A DNA stretch of 7,093 nt from an uncultured Rhodospirillales bacterium (GCA_937127205.1 CAKZLS010000338.1:1-7093), one strand, 5' to 3'; positions 1 through 6,820 are shown, numbered from the stretch's first letter. Numbers and translations are program-made. The notes: generated by a model from the sequence alone, not told the origin.

Positions 1-11
1 ATTACTTTTAC

Positions 12-305
12 TCAATCCTCTTCAAATCTTGCTTCGACTACACCTCCGAGAACTTCGATGGCTTCCTCGGCCTCGCGGCCGCTGGCGGTAATTTCGATTT
101 CGGTTCCGGGCCCTGCGCCCAGCATCATTAGACCGAGAATCGATCGTCCTGAAACCGTCTGACCGCGCTTGGTCACCGTAACCTCGGCGTCGAAGCCCGT
201 CGCCAATTTGACAAACTTTGCCGCGGCGCGCGCGTGCAACCCTCTGCGATTTGCGATGATGGCGGTGCAGCGCAGGATGTTGCCGTCACGGCTGTAGTCA
301 ACCAT
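12..305 (-). CDS. ptsH: HPr family phosphocarrier protein (regulatory PTS, NPr-like)
   Basis: A 97-residue cytosolic phosphocarrier. HPr takes phosphate from enzyme I on a histidine and hands it to EIIA proteins; here the likely partner is the EIIA encoded just upstream. The active-site motif GLHARAA places the phosphorylated His at residue 24. The motif SGRSILGLMMLG holds Ser55, which matches the regulatory serine (Ser46 of Bacillus HPr) phosphorylated by HprK, consistent with an hprK gene in the same operon. Length is normal for alphaproteobacterial HPr, which runs slightly longer at the N-terminus than enteric HPr. The ATG at 305 lies 8 bases after the EIIA stop, with no clear Shine-Dalgarno sequence, so translation may be coupled. 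The stop (TGA, 12-14) lies inside the window, so the gene is complete. No sugar-specific EIIB/EIIC is visible, so a regulatory role is inferred rather than sugar uptake. The paralogue name (ptsH, ptsO or npr) cannot be decided from sequence. Confidence 0.95.
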   Translation of the reverse strand: MVDYSRDGNILRCTAIIANRRGLHARAAAKFVKLATGFDAEVTVTKRGQTVSGRSILGLMMLGAGPGTEIEITASGREAEEAIEVLGGVVEARFEED

Positions 306-313
306 GGCCGAGA

Positions 314-721
314 TCAGGTCTCATCCTGGGTCAGGAGGGCCGAAGCGATATTAATGTACTTTCTGCCTGCTTCCTGGGCGCTCTCGGCCGCTTCGTCGAC
401 GGACTCGGTTTGACGGACGCTCACCAACTTGATGAGCATTGGCAAGTTAACGCCCGCGAGTACTTCAACATTCGATTTGTCCATAATGGAGATGGCTAGA
501 TTGGAGGGAGTGCCTCCGAACATGTCGGTTAGCAATATGACCCCGTTGCCTTCCTCGGCTTTGGCAACACACTCTAGAATTTGTGCACGGCGCTGCTCCA
601 TGTCATCATCGGGACCGATACACACCGCCGCGATATTGACCTGCGGGCCGACCACATGCTCAAGAGCGTTGATTAGCTCTTCGGCCAATCGACCGTGGGT
701 TACGAGCACCATTCCAATCAT
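314..721 (-). CDS. PTS EIIA component, mannose (ManX/EIIA-Man) class
   Basis: A 135-residue cytosolic EIIA domain of the mannose/sorbose class. It would accept phosphate from HPr on a histidine. From the chosen ATG, the N-terminus reads MIGMVLVTHGRLAEEL, with the phosphorylated His at residue 9, close to His10 of E. coli EIIA-Man. The class signature LTDMFGGTPSN lies at about 64-74, followed by LAGVNLPML at about 88-96. The frame stays open upstream to a TTG at 748, adding nine residues. The ATG at 721 is preferred because alphaproteobacterial relatives normally begin MIG-VLVTHGRLAEE and because TTG is a rare start; neither has a strong ribosome binding site. It lies 34 bases after rapZ and 8 before HPr. 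EIIB, EIIC and EIID partners are absent here. In alphaproteobacteria such orphan EIIA-Man proteins belong to a regulatory PTS whose output is poorly understood. Confidence 0.93.
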   Translation of the reverse strand: MIGMVLVTHGRLAEELINALEHVVGPQVNIAAVCIGPDDDMEQRRAQILECVAKAEEGNGVILLTDMFGGTPSNLAISIMDKSNVEVLAGVNLPMLIKLVSVRQTESVDEAAESAQEAGRKYINIASALLTQDET

Positions 722-755
722 TTCGTATTCAAATCCATCAATTGTCAACCGAGGG

Positions 756-1703
756 TCATGATCCCTGTCGATCCAGGTCCCTGTGGTGTGTCTGTACTCG
801 TTGACCGCAATCCGCTAGCCAAGCGGCCAATCGCTCCGCCAAATAAACCGACCGGTGACGTCCGCCCGTGCAACCGACGGCGATGCTCAGATAGCTTTTG
901 CCTTCGGCCGCATAGCGCGGAAGAAGAGGAGCGAGCAACGTCGTCAGATTGTTAAAAAATGGCTCCAGCGCATCATCACCAAGAATAAATCTCCTAACCC
1001 GTTCATCTCTACCGGTTAAAGGCCTTAGTTCGGGATCATAATGAGGATTTGCGAGAAAGCGAACGTCAAACACGAGATCTGCCTCTCGGGGCAATCCATT
1101 GCGGAAACCAAAGGACGTGACATAAACGAACAGACCGTGCTTGTCTTCCGATCCGTAGTGTCCTTCGAAAATCCGCTTCAATTGCCCAGGTGCCAAGGAC
1201 GTCGTGTCGACAATTACCGAGGCGCGTTTGCGCAGCGGCACCAACATTTTTCGTTCCATGGCAATACCGTCGGCGATGGGCCTATCGTCGGCAAGCGGGT
1301 GGCGGTGCCGGGTTTCGGTGTAGCGGCGTCTCAAAACTTCGTCATCGCAGTCCAGGAACACGAGGTTGACAGCCACGCGACTATCGGCAACGAGACGGTC
1401 GATCCGTCGTAGCACAGCGTCCACATTGAAGTCTCGGGTTCTCACATCGACCCCGATGGCGATTGACCGTTGGTCCTCGCGGCTCACGGTTTCATCGGGT
1501 GCGACCAAGCGATTAAGCATGGACAACGGAACGTGATCGATAGCCTCGAAGTTCAGGTCCTCTAGAGCCTTCAATGCCGAGGTCTTTCCGGCGCCCGACA
1601 TGCCAGTTATCAACAATACAGATCGTACCATTACACCCTTAGCTGGGAACGGGCGGTTAGGAACTTTGGCGATTGATGTGTCGCTTGACATGGTATCTCT
1701 CAT
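756..1703 (-). CDS. rapZ: RapZ/YvcJ family RNase adapter, P-loop nucleotide-binding protein
   Basis: A P-loop ATP/GTP-binding protein. In E. coli, RapZ binds the small RNAs GlmY/GlmZ and presents GlmZ to RNase E; in Gram-positive bacteria YvcJ affects competence. The alphaproteobacterial target is unknown to me. In the 315-residue reading, Walker A GMSGAGKT is at 34-41, followed by SALKALEDLNFEAIDHVPLSML, which is typical of the family. The C-terminal RNA-binding region keeps SFGFRNGLPREADLVFDVRFL and GCTGGRHRSVYLAERLA. The start used is an ATG at 1703 that overlaps the hprK stop as ATGA. Two internal ATGs are real alternatives: 1691, preceded by GAGAG, and 1631, preceded by AAGGG. The one at 1631 gives 291 residues, nearest to the usual ~285, so the first 24 residues may not be translated. 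Its place between hprK and the EIIA/HPr genes is the usual alphaproteobacterial order and suggests a link to the phosphorelay. Confidence 0.95.
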   Translation of the reverse strand: MRDTMSSDTSIAKVPNRPFPAKGVMVRSVLLITGMSGAGKTSALKALEDLNFEAIDHVPLSMLNRLVAPDETVSREDQRSIAIGVDVRTRDFNVDAVLRRIDRLVADSRVAVNLVFLDCDDEVLRRRYTETRHRHPLADDRPIADGIAMERKMLVPLRKRASVIVDTTSLAPGQLKRIFEGHYGSEDKHGLFVYVTSFGFRNGLPREADLVFDVRFLANPHYDPELRPLTGRDERVRRFILGDDALEPFFNNLTTLLAPLLPRYAAEGKSYLSIAVGCTGGRHRSVYLAERLAAWLADCGQRVQTHHRDLDRQGS

Positions 1704-2134
1704 GAGACGCTTATTATACCGCCAGTAGAGAGGCGTACAGCAAGCCGAACCTTAGCGGGCGCCGACGGCTCGAATGATACGAGCTTGAACAAGGGCAGGG
1801 CAACGCCGAGTATTTGGGTATCGACCGCATCCGGCATTCTCGGCACCTCACTCGCAGGAACGAGATCTATAATTACCGACAGTTGAACCTCATCCAGCGG
1901 ATCCATGCGCAGAATGCCAAGCCCGCGGACCTCGATCATGCCCCGAATTGCCGCTGGCGCCGCAGCTGTCAAACGGGCATCGCGAACCTCCATTTCGGTA
2001 TAGTCGTCGGCAATCAAGAAGGCGCCGTCCTCGATCAGACGGAGCGCCAAATCCGACTTGCCGCAACCGGACGGTCCTCGCAATAGCACGCCGTGGCCGT
2101 CGATCGAGACGCAGGTGCCCGATACCCGCTTCAT
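1700..2134 (-). CDS. hprK: Short HPr kinase/phosphorylase (catalytic domain only)
   Basis: A 144-residue protein matching only the C-terminal catalytic domain of HPr kinase/phosphorylase; Gram-positive enzymes are ~310 residues with an extra N-terminal domain. The short form is normal in alphaproteobacteria. It would phosphorylate, and perhaps dephosphorylate, the regulatory serine of HPr (Ser55 here). Walker A GPSGCGKS is at 20-27, the paired acids Asp43-Asp44 of the LIADD segment follow, and the family signature IEVRGLGI is at 67-74. Oddly, the position before the first strand where relatives usually have His (pattern I/V-H-A/G-T/S) is Ser5 here (VSGTCV). The frame extends to a TTG at 2170, adding 12 residues. 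The ATG at 2134 is chosen because relatives start close to this motif; neither start has a clear ribosome binding site. It overlaps rapZ by 4 bases and lies about 96 bases after chvG. Confidence 0.93.
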   Translation of the reverse strand: MKRVSGTCVSIDGHGVLLRGPSGCGKSDLALRLIEDGAFLIADDYTEMEVRDARLTAAAPAAIRGMIEVRGLGILRMDPLDEVQLSVIIDLVPASEVPRMPDAVDTQILGVALPLFKLVSFEPSAPAKVRLAVRLSTGGIISVS

Positions 2135-2230
2135 GCGGAAAAACGTGATGCGATCCGGCTGTGGTGTCAACCGCCGCTTAAGCGGTCAACAATTCAGCAT
2201 GAAGAAAGTTGGAAGATTGCCTGACGCGTC

Positions 2231-3847
2231 TTAACCGACCGGGAGTTGTATCACGAACCTCGCGCCACCGGCCTCGCCATTCCTGCGGCGAACCGTCTCG
2301 ACGTATATCTTCCCGCCATGACCCTCGACAATCTGCTTGGAAATGCTGAGGCCCAAACCGGAATGAGTGCCGAATTTTTCGCCTTGTGGTCGATCGGAGT
2401 AGAATCGGGCGAATATCTCTTTTTCTTTACCTTCCGAAATACCGGGTCCTTCGTCGACGACCTCCGCGATCACGGTTGCGTTCCGTTTGCTTGCCTTGAG
2501 GGTAATGGTGCCATTCGGCGGGCTGAACGAAACAGCGTTGGCAATAAGGTTTTGGAACACCTGGACGAGACGACTCTCGAGCCCGTTGACGACCAAACTG
2601 CGCTTGTCTTTCAATTCAGTGCGCAATTCGATGTCTCTAGCGGTAGAGGCTGTTCGTGTTATGTCGGCCAAGGTTGTCAGCATTTCGCCAACATCAACGG
2701 GTTCCGACTGTTCCCTCGTTAGCTCGGCGTCCAGGCGGGACGCGTCGGAAATATCGCTGATCAGGCGATCGAGCCGATGCACGTCGTCTTGGATGATGTG
2801 CATCAGTTTTTCGCGCTGATTGTGATCTTTGATACGGGCTGCGGTTTCAACCGCGCTTCTCAGCGATGTCAGGGGATTTTTGATCTCATGGGCGACATCG
2901 GCGGCAAATCGCTCGATGGCATCCATCCTCAACCACAAGGCTTCGGTCATTTCCCGCAGCGACACGGCGAGCTGGCCGATTTCATCACGGCGGTGAGCGA
3001 AATAGGGGATCTTATGAATGCGCGAACGGTCCGTTCGCACTCTTTCGGCCGCCCGGGCCAATCGCAAAATGGGGCGGGCGATGGTCCCCGCCAAATAGAT
3101 CGAGAGCAAAATCGTGATTGCCAAGGCAATGGCGAACACTTTCAAAATATCGAGCCTTACTTGCAGCACGGCGGCATCGATTTCACGCGAATCCCGAGTC
3201 AACATCAGCGCGGCGAGCACCTGTTTGTAGTGCTGAACCGGTACGGCGACGCTGAGCACTTCCCCGCCGGTCGGCATCATGCGAACCATTTCCGCCGTTT
3301 CGCCAGCCAAGGCTTCGATAACCTCCGCATAATCGCCGGCCGACTGCCGCTCTTTCTCTTCGTAGGCAGGCAGCGACTCGGTCGTGGACAAACGTTTGGC
3401 TACTTTGTCGTATATCGACAGGAGCGTCGTGACGGGTTTTTGCTGTACTTCCGTAGGAGGGGGAAGTTCCTCGATTTCGACCCGTCCGCCGGGACCAGCC
3501 AGCAGTTGGCTGTCAGCCACCAATTCACCATCGTTATTGAAAAGGCGCGCCCGCGTTGCCGGGGTTTCCACCACCCGTCGGACCATCTGCTGGGCTATAC
3601 GCGCGGCCAGAATGTCGCCGCCTGTGGGGTCAGTGGTGGCAGCGCCTTCGCCGAGCGCCGCCGCGAAAAGGTCTGCCTGAGTCTGCAGCGCCGCCAATTC
3701 CGCGGCGATCAATCCCTGTCGATATTCGTCCAGATACAGCATGCCGGCAACCAGCACAACGAGCGCTAAAACATTAACGGCGAGAATTCGCCGGGTAATG
3801 GGTGATATAGCTCGTTTCTGGCCCGGTTTTCCCGTGTCTAGGGCCAT
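2231..3847 (-). CDS. chvG: ChvG/ExoS-type stimulus-sensing histidine kinase
   Basis: A 538-residue inner-membrane sensor kinase, partner of the adjacent response regulator. ChvG/ExoS homologues control envelope, exopolysaccharide, acid and host-entry responses in rhizobia, Agrobacterium and Brucella. Visible architecture: a basic cytosolic N-terminus; first membrane segment at ~21-39; a ~195-residue periplasmic sensor region with a Pro/acid-rich stretch near 124-133; second membrane segment at ~234-253; HAMP at ~254-307. The HisKA box FAADVAHEIKNPLTSLRSA has the phosphorylated His at residue 320. The ATPase domain shows the N box NLIANAVSFSPPNG (433-446), G1 DEGPGI (465-470), the F box near 479-483 and G2 GLGLS (497-501). 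All catalytic motifs are intact. The ATG at 3847 follows the chvI stop by 11 bases, with a weak GAGAA in front. In rhizobia the periplasmic repressor ExoR binds this kinase; no exoR is in the window. Confidence 0.95.
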   Translation of the reverse strand: MALDTGKPGQKRAISPITRRILAVNVLALVVLVAGMLYLDEYRQGLIAAELAALQTQADLFAAALGEGAATTDPTGGDILAARIAQQMVRRVVETPATRARLFNNDGELVADSQLLAGPGGRVEIEELPPPTEVQQKPVTTLLSIYDKVAKRLSTTESLPAYEEKERQSAGDYAEVIEALAGETAEMVRMMPTGGEVLSVAVPVQHYKQVLAALMLTRDSREIDAAVLQVRLDILKVFAIALAITILLSIYLAGTIARPILRLARAAERVRTDRSRIHKIPYFAHRRDEIGQLAVSLREMTEALWLRMDAIERFAADVAHEIKNPLTSLRSAVETAARIKDHNQREKLMHIIQDDVHRLDRLISDISDASRLDAELTREQSEPVDVGEMLTTLADITRTASTARDIELRTELKDKRSLVVNGLESRLVQVFQNLIANAVSFSPPNGTITLKASKRNATVIAEVVDEGPGISEGKEKEIFARFYSDRPQGEKFGTHSGLGLSISKQIVEGHGGKIYVETVRRRNGEAGGARFVIQLPVG

Positions 3848-3858
3848 TTCTCAACTAA

Positions 3859-4551
3859 TCAGATGGCGCGATAACGGTATCCAACCCCGTAAAGCGTCTC
3901 AATTTGCGCGAAGTCGTTATCCACGTCTTTGAATTTCTTGCGTAGTCGCTTTATGTGACTGTCTATCGTCCGATCGTCAACGTATATATTTTCGCCGTAT
4001 GCGGCATCAATGAGTTGATCGCGGCTTTTCACGTGACCCGGGCGCCGCGCTAGCGTTTCCACCAGCAAAAACTCCGTTACGGTAAGATTGACGGAGGTCC
4101 CCCGCCAAGTACACAAATGCCGTCCTTGATCCAGAAGCAGATCCCCTCGGCGCACCATGCCGGTTTCGCCGAGCGCCTCTGGCGGGGCGCCCCGCCGCCG
4201 CAAAACGGCGCGAATGCGCTCAATCAGCAACTGCTGCGAGAAAGGCTTGGTAATATAGTCATCGGCCCCCATGCGAAAGCCGAGGACCTCATCAACTTCT
4301 TCATCCTTGGAAGTCAGAAATATGACAGGCAACATGGTTTGTTGGCGGAGACGATGCAGAAGTTCCATGCCGTCCATTCGCGGCATCTTTATGTCGAGAA
4401 CTGCCAGATCCACAGGCTGCCTGGACAGACCGGAGAGGGCTTCGGTCCCATCCGTATAAGTATGAACATCGTAACCTTCAGCTTCCAAAGCCATGGATAC
4501 CGAAGTCAAGATATGTCGATCATCGTCGACGAGGGCAATTATTTCGGGCAC
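3859..4551 (-). CDS. chvI: ChvI-type OmpR/PhoB-family response regulator
   Basis: A 230-residue DNA-binding response regulator, phosphorylated by ChvG. The receiver domain (about 1-120) has the acidic pocket VDDDRHIL (residues 8-15), the phosphoacceptor Asp53 in AVLDIKMPRMDG, Thr80 and Lys102 (TKPF). The N-terminal stretch LTSVSMALEAEGYDV is very characteristic of ChvI. The C-terminal winged helix of the OmpR/PhoB type (about 130-230) contains LTVTEFLLVETLARRPG and ends TLYGVGYRY. The start is GTG at 4551, since the next ATG would remove part of the receiver. It is supported by AGAGGA about 10 bases upstream. As first gene of the minus-strand cluster, its promoter should lie to the right. The divergent pckA gene often found beside chvI is missing. 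Confidence 0.95.
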   Translation of the reverse strand: MPEIIALVDDDRHILTSVSMALEAEGYDVHTYTDGTEALSGLSRQPVDLAVLDIKMPRMDGMELLHRLRQQTMLPVIFLTSKDEEVDEVLGFRMGADDYITKPFSQQLLIERIRAVLRRRGAPPEALGETGMVRRGDLLLDQGRHLCTWRGTSVNLTVTEFLLVETLARRPGHVKSRDQLIDAAYGENIYVDDRTIDSHIKRLRKKFKDVDNDFAQIETLYGVGYRYRAI

Positions 4552-5133
4552 CTGGTTTCAATCCTCTGCAAGAGGGTGATTGGGCACATCGTACGATCTT
4601 GGCTCACTGTCAGTCTGCATAAGAGTTGGCGCCCGGTTTGTGGCCAAATTATAGCTCCTCGCTCTCCGGCTAAAGGCCCCGAGGGCGCCGTCGCGCCCAG
4701 TCCAACCGATGCGCTGCCTTGTGCCGGAAAAGGAACAGTGGAAGACTTTCGCCCCCCACAATCTAGCGGTCGATCGCAAAAATCCGCTCTCGTGTCGAGA
4801 CAGTAACCGTTGTTCCCTTATCACCGAACCCAAGAGAGTATATTCGAATTCGCGTAAAGATTATAGCGAGAATGTGGCAAGAGGCTTTACGGAGGAAGTT
4901 GTTAAACGCTCCCACTAGCCGAAACAAGTGACAGGCTGACCGGCATTAGAAACCATAGTGAATGAGCTAAGATCCTCCGGCGGTCGCGCGGAACAGCATC
5001 AAGGCACGATTGTGGCGGTGCGCGGAGTATCGTGGAGGAAGCTGGTCCGTGACGAGCGCAAAGATTTTGATCCTGGGATGAGCAGCGGTCATAGTTGAGG
5101 GACCTAACCGCGAGGCCGAGCAGCGAGACCGAG
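4552..5133. other. Long gene-poor region between chvI and the transporter gene
   Basis: About 580 bases with no convincing intact gene. The left part holds the chvI ribosome binding site (AGAGGA on the minus strand, near 4562-4567) and the possible TATAAT. A 91-codon minus-strand frame (4558-4833) has a noise-like composition and resembles no family I know, so I do not call it. The stretch 4830-4880 is AT-richer and looks non-coding. The stretch 4940-5098 has a short open plus-strand frame with protein-like character, discussed as a possible gene remnant. I see no tRNA, terminator with a T-run, or long repeat. Confidence 0.6.
4648..4653 (-). promoter_or_regulatory. Possible -10 box for the chvI-chvG-PTS cluster
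   Basis: Read on the minus strand, 4653-4648 is a perfect TATAAT, which would start transcription about 90 bases before the chvI GTG. No good -35 hexamer is seen at 16-18 bases (CTTTAG or CCTTTA is the best available), so it would be a weak or activator-dependent promoter, or chance. Only the -10 match and the position are direct evidence. Confidence 0.25.
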
Positions 5134-6216
5134 ATGGATAACCATCGCCCTTTTCAGCAAAAATTGCCGCGCCACGGCGCCATACTTGCGCTCGCCTCAG
5201 CGGTCCTGTTCGGGGCAAGCACACCTTTTGCCAAGGCCTTGCTCGGGAGCATGGATCCCTGGATGCTGGCGGGTCTTCTTTATCTCGGATCTGGCGTTGG
5301 GTTGATTGTCGTCCGCGGTGTCCGGCGGTTTGCCGGCGGCAAACGAGGCCAAGAAGTCCGAGTGACCGGATCGGGATGGTTCTGGCTTGCCGGTGCCATT
5401 CTCGCCGGCGGCGTGACGGGGCCTGTGTTGCTTATGGTCGGCCTGACGCGAACCGACGCCTCGACCGCGTCGTTGTTGCTCAATCTCGAAGGGGTGTTCA
5501 CAGTTCTTTTGGCGTGGTTTGTGTTCCGTGAGAATTTTGACCGCCGAATCGCGTTCGGCATGGCCGCGATTGCTGCGGGCGGCAATGTTCTTTCTTGGCA
5601 GGGGGAAGCATCTGTCGCCGGCCTCCTCGGGCCCCTCGCCATTGCGGGCGCCTGTCTCGCCTGGGCCTTGGACAACAATTTGACCCGCAGGGTCTCGCTC
5701 AGCGATCCGTTGCAGGTCGCCATGATCAAGGGGCTGGTGGCAGGGGGAATCAACTTCACGCTGGCCCTAATTCGAGGCGAGGCTGTTCCCGACGCGGACA
5801 TCGTTCTTGCGGCCGGAACGGTGGGTTTGTTTGGGTACGGATTCAGCCTGGTTCTCTTTGTGCTTGCGCTCCGCCATGTTGGAACGGCGAGAACCGGCGC
5901 ATATTTTTCGACCGCGCCGTTTATCGGTGCGGCCATTGCACTGGTCGGATTTGGAGAGGCGGTCACCGTTCAACTCGTTGTCGCGGGCGCGCTGATGGCG
6001 TTCGGCGTGTGGCTGCACCTGACTGAACATCATGATCATGTTCACCTGCACGCGGCGATGGAACACACCCACAACCACCATCATGACGCCCATCACCAGC
6101 ATGCCCACGGCCCTTCGGACCCCGTCGGTGAGCCGCATAGTCACGGTCATTCCCATGCGCGGCTGCGCCATGCCCACCCGCACTATCCCGACGCTCATCA
6201 TGAGCACGATCACTGA
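5134..6216 (+). CDS. EamA/DMT-superfamily transporter with histidine-rich C-terminal tail
   Basis: A 360-residue inner-membrane protein of the drug/metabolite transporter (EamA) superfamily. Two EamA repeats (about 14-131 and 162-297) give roughly ten hydrophobic helices. Visible landmarks are SAVLFGASTPFAKALL near the start, LLLNLEGVFTVLLAWFVFRE ending the first repeat and FSTAPFIGAAIALVGFGE in the second. The last ~63 residues (about 298-360) are soluble and contain 25 histidines, ending EPHSHGHSH...HPHYPDAHHEHDH. From memory, this kind of tail recurs in a subgroup of DMT proteins and probably binds divalent metal such as Ni, Co or Zn; the transported substrate is unknown. The ATG at 5134 is chosen because the family starts just before the first helix; a TTG at 5095 would add 13 unlikely residues. 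Both ribosome binding sites are weak. It is monocistronic as far as seen, and the downstream cobalamin riboswitch cannot control it. Confidence 0.92.
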   Translation: MDNHRPFQQKLPRHGAILALASAVLFGASTPFAKALLGSMDPWMLAGLLYLGSGVGLIVVRGVRRFAGGKRGQEVRVTGSGWFWLAGAILAGGVTGPVLLMVGLTRTDASTASLLLNLEGVFTVLLAWFVFRENFDRRIAFGMAAIAAGGNVLSWQGEASVAGLLGPLAIAGACLAWALDNNLTRRVSLSDPLQVAMIKGLVAGGINFTLALIRGEAVPDADIVLAAGTVGLFGYGFSLVLFVLALRHVGTARTGAYFSTAPFIGAAIALVGFGEAVTVQLVVAGALMAFGVWLHLTEHHDHVHLHAAMEHTHNHHHDAHHQHAHGPSDPVGEPHSHGHSHARLRHAHPHYPDAHHEHDH

Positions 6217-6266
6217 TCTCCCAAGGGCCGCTTGACCTCGTTTCGCGCCCGAACCTAATAGTCAAA

Positions 6267-6460
6267 TCGACGGTTCCCCCTTGAGGGCGATAGAGCCCGG
6301 GGACTAACAGGGAACACGGAGGGATGGACCCAATTCGGGAATCCCCAACCGTGGCTGCCCCCGCAACTGTGAGCGGATAGCGTTGCCCACCGATGGCCAC
6401 TGGGAAACCGGGAAGGCCGGGCGAACGCGACGACCCGTGAGCCAGGATACCTGCCGTCGA
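6267..6460 (+). ncRNA. Cobalamin (B12) riboswitch aptamer
   Basis: The conserved parts of the adenosylcobalamin-class aptamer appear in order. The closing stem P1 is TCGACGG (6267-6273) with CCGTCGA (6454-6460). Next comes GTTCCC (6273-6278) pairing with GGGAAC (6310-6315). The core GCTGCCCCCGCAACTGTGAG begins at 6354, GCCACTGGG at 6396, GGGAAGGC near 6410 and the B12 box GAGCCAGGATACCTGCC at 6439-6455. Length (~194 nt) is normal. Such elements repress B12 uptake or synthesis genes when B12 is plentiful. The next sizeable gene is the exported protein starting at 6859, an unusually long ~400 bases away. No factor-independent terminator with a T-run was found after the aptamer, so control may act on translation or through Rho. 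Confidence 0.97.
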
Positions 6461-6656
6461 CTGTGTCTCCCAGCCTGATGACGGGGTGTTTCAAGGGCGC
6501 GGATCTCCGAAGTGGTGATGCCAGAAGTGTTGGTTTGCTGCTCTTAGGAGCCGTCGCGGGTGAATATTGCTTCTCGAATGCCGGATATCGGCGCGTGCCA
6601 CACTTTCGCAAGGAGAGTGCCGAGCGCGGTTTCCATTAACGCAAAGAAAGTGGGGG

Positions 6657-6662
6657 TATAAT
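6657..6662 (+). promoter_or_regulatory. Possible -10 box of a promoter downstream of the riboswitch
   Basis: A perfect TATAAT lies just before the Fur-like palindrome. If used, transcription would begin near 6669, inside the palindrome, the classical position for Fur repression, and the transcript would lack the riboswitch. No good -35 hexamer is visible at 16-18 bases, so this call rests on the -10 match and the neighbouring operator. Confidence 0.35.
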
Positions 6663-6667
6663 AATAT

Positions 6668-6688
6668 TGAGAATAATTCGCATTCTCA
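6668..6688 (+). promoter_or_regulatory. Fur-type iron box
   Basis: A 21-base sequence with perfect 7-base inverted arms, TGAGAAT and ATTCTCA, around a 7-base centre. Its inner 19 bases fit the Fur arrangement of hexamers GAGAAT-AATTCG-C-ATTCTC, and the left 15 bases (TGAGAATAATTCGCA) differ by one base from the 7-1-7 form TGAGAATAATTCTCA. Fur with Fe(II) would repress here when iron is plentiful. The regulated gene would be the exported protein at 6859. In alphaproteobacteria other iron regulators (Irr, RirA) use different boxes, and the fit here is to Fur. Confidence 0.6.
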
Positions 6689-6781
6689 GTTAGTGTGACT
6701 AAAACGAAGCACGCTTGCATCTCTTTGCAGCGCGGTATGAAGGAGACCCTGGCAGGGGAAATTGACAGCGAAATGAACAGT

Positions 6782-6820
6782 GGGAAGGCCCGGCTTCTTG
6801 GCGGAACCCCGGACCCTCCC
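6782..6820 (+). repeat. Strong imperfect hairpin just before the exported-protein gene
   Basis: GGGAAGGCCCGG (6782-6793) can pair with CCGGACCCTCCC (6809-6820) at 10 of 12 positions around a 15-base loop. It ends 38 bases before the ATG and is followed by GTGAAAAATT, not a T-run, so it is not a standard terminator. It could stabilise the message, affect translation or be chance in GC-rich DNA. Confidence 0.4.

Noticed and set aside
1713..1718. TATAAT on the minus strand at the 3' end of hprK, as an internal promoter for rapZ
   Set aside because: No -35 hexamer is recognisable (GCTGTA at 17 bases), and the gene overlap argues for co-transcription.
2174..2185. Perfect palindrome CCGCTTAAGCGG between chvG and hprK
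   Set aside because: It gives only a 4-base stem around TTAA with no T-run, so it supports neither a terminator nor a specific operator.
2777..3769. 330-codon plus-strand frame opposite chvG
   Set aside because: It lies entirely antisense to a clear histidine kinase with intact motifs. Its composition (His, Gly, Arg, Gln rich) is that of a shadow frame.
4683..4698. GGGCG...CGCCC inverted repeat upstream of chvI
   Set aside because: It is a short 5-base stem in GC-rich DNA with no T-run on either strand.
4558..4833. 91-codon minus-strand frame directly before chvI
   Set aside because: It has no recognisable motif and a random-looking composition, contains the possible chvI -10 box and covers what should be the chvI leader.
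5280..5966. 228-codon minus-strand frame opposite the DMT transporter
   Set aside because: It is antisense to a well-supported membrane protein, and its Pro/Ala/Thr/Arg-rich composition is typical of the complement of hydrophobic codons.
6478..6639. 53-codon ATG frame right after the riboswitch
   Set aside because: It has no Shine-Dalgarno sequence, atypical codon use and no resemblance to small cobalt or B12 proteins such as CbtB.
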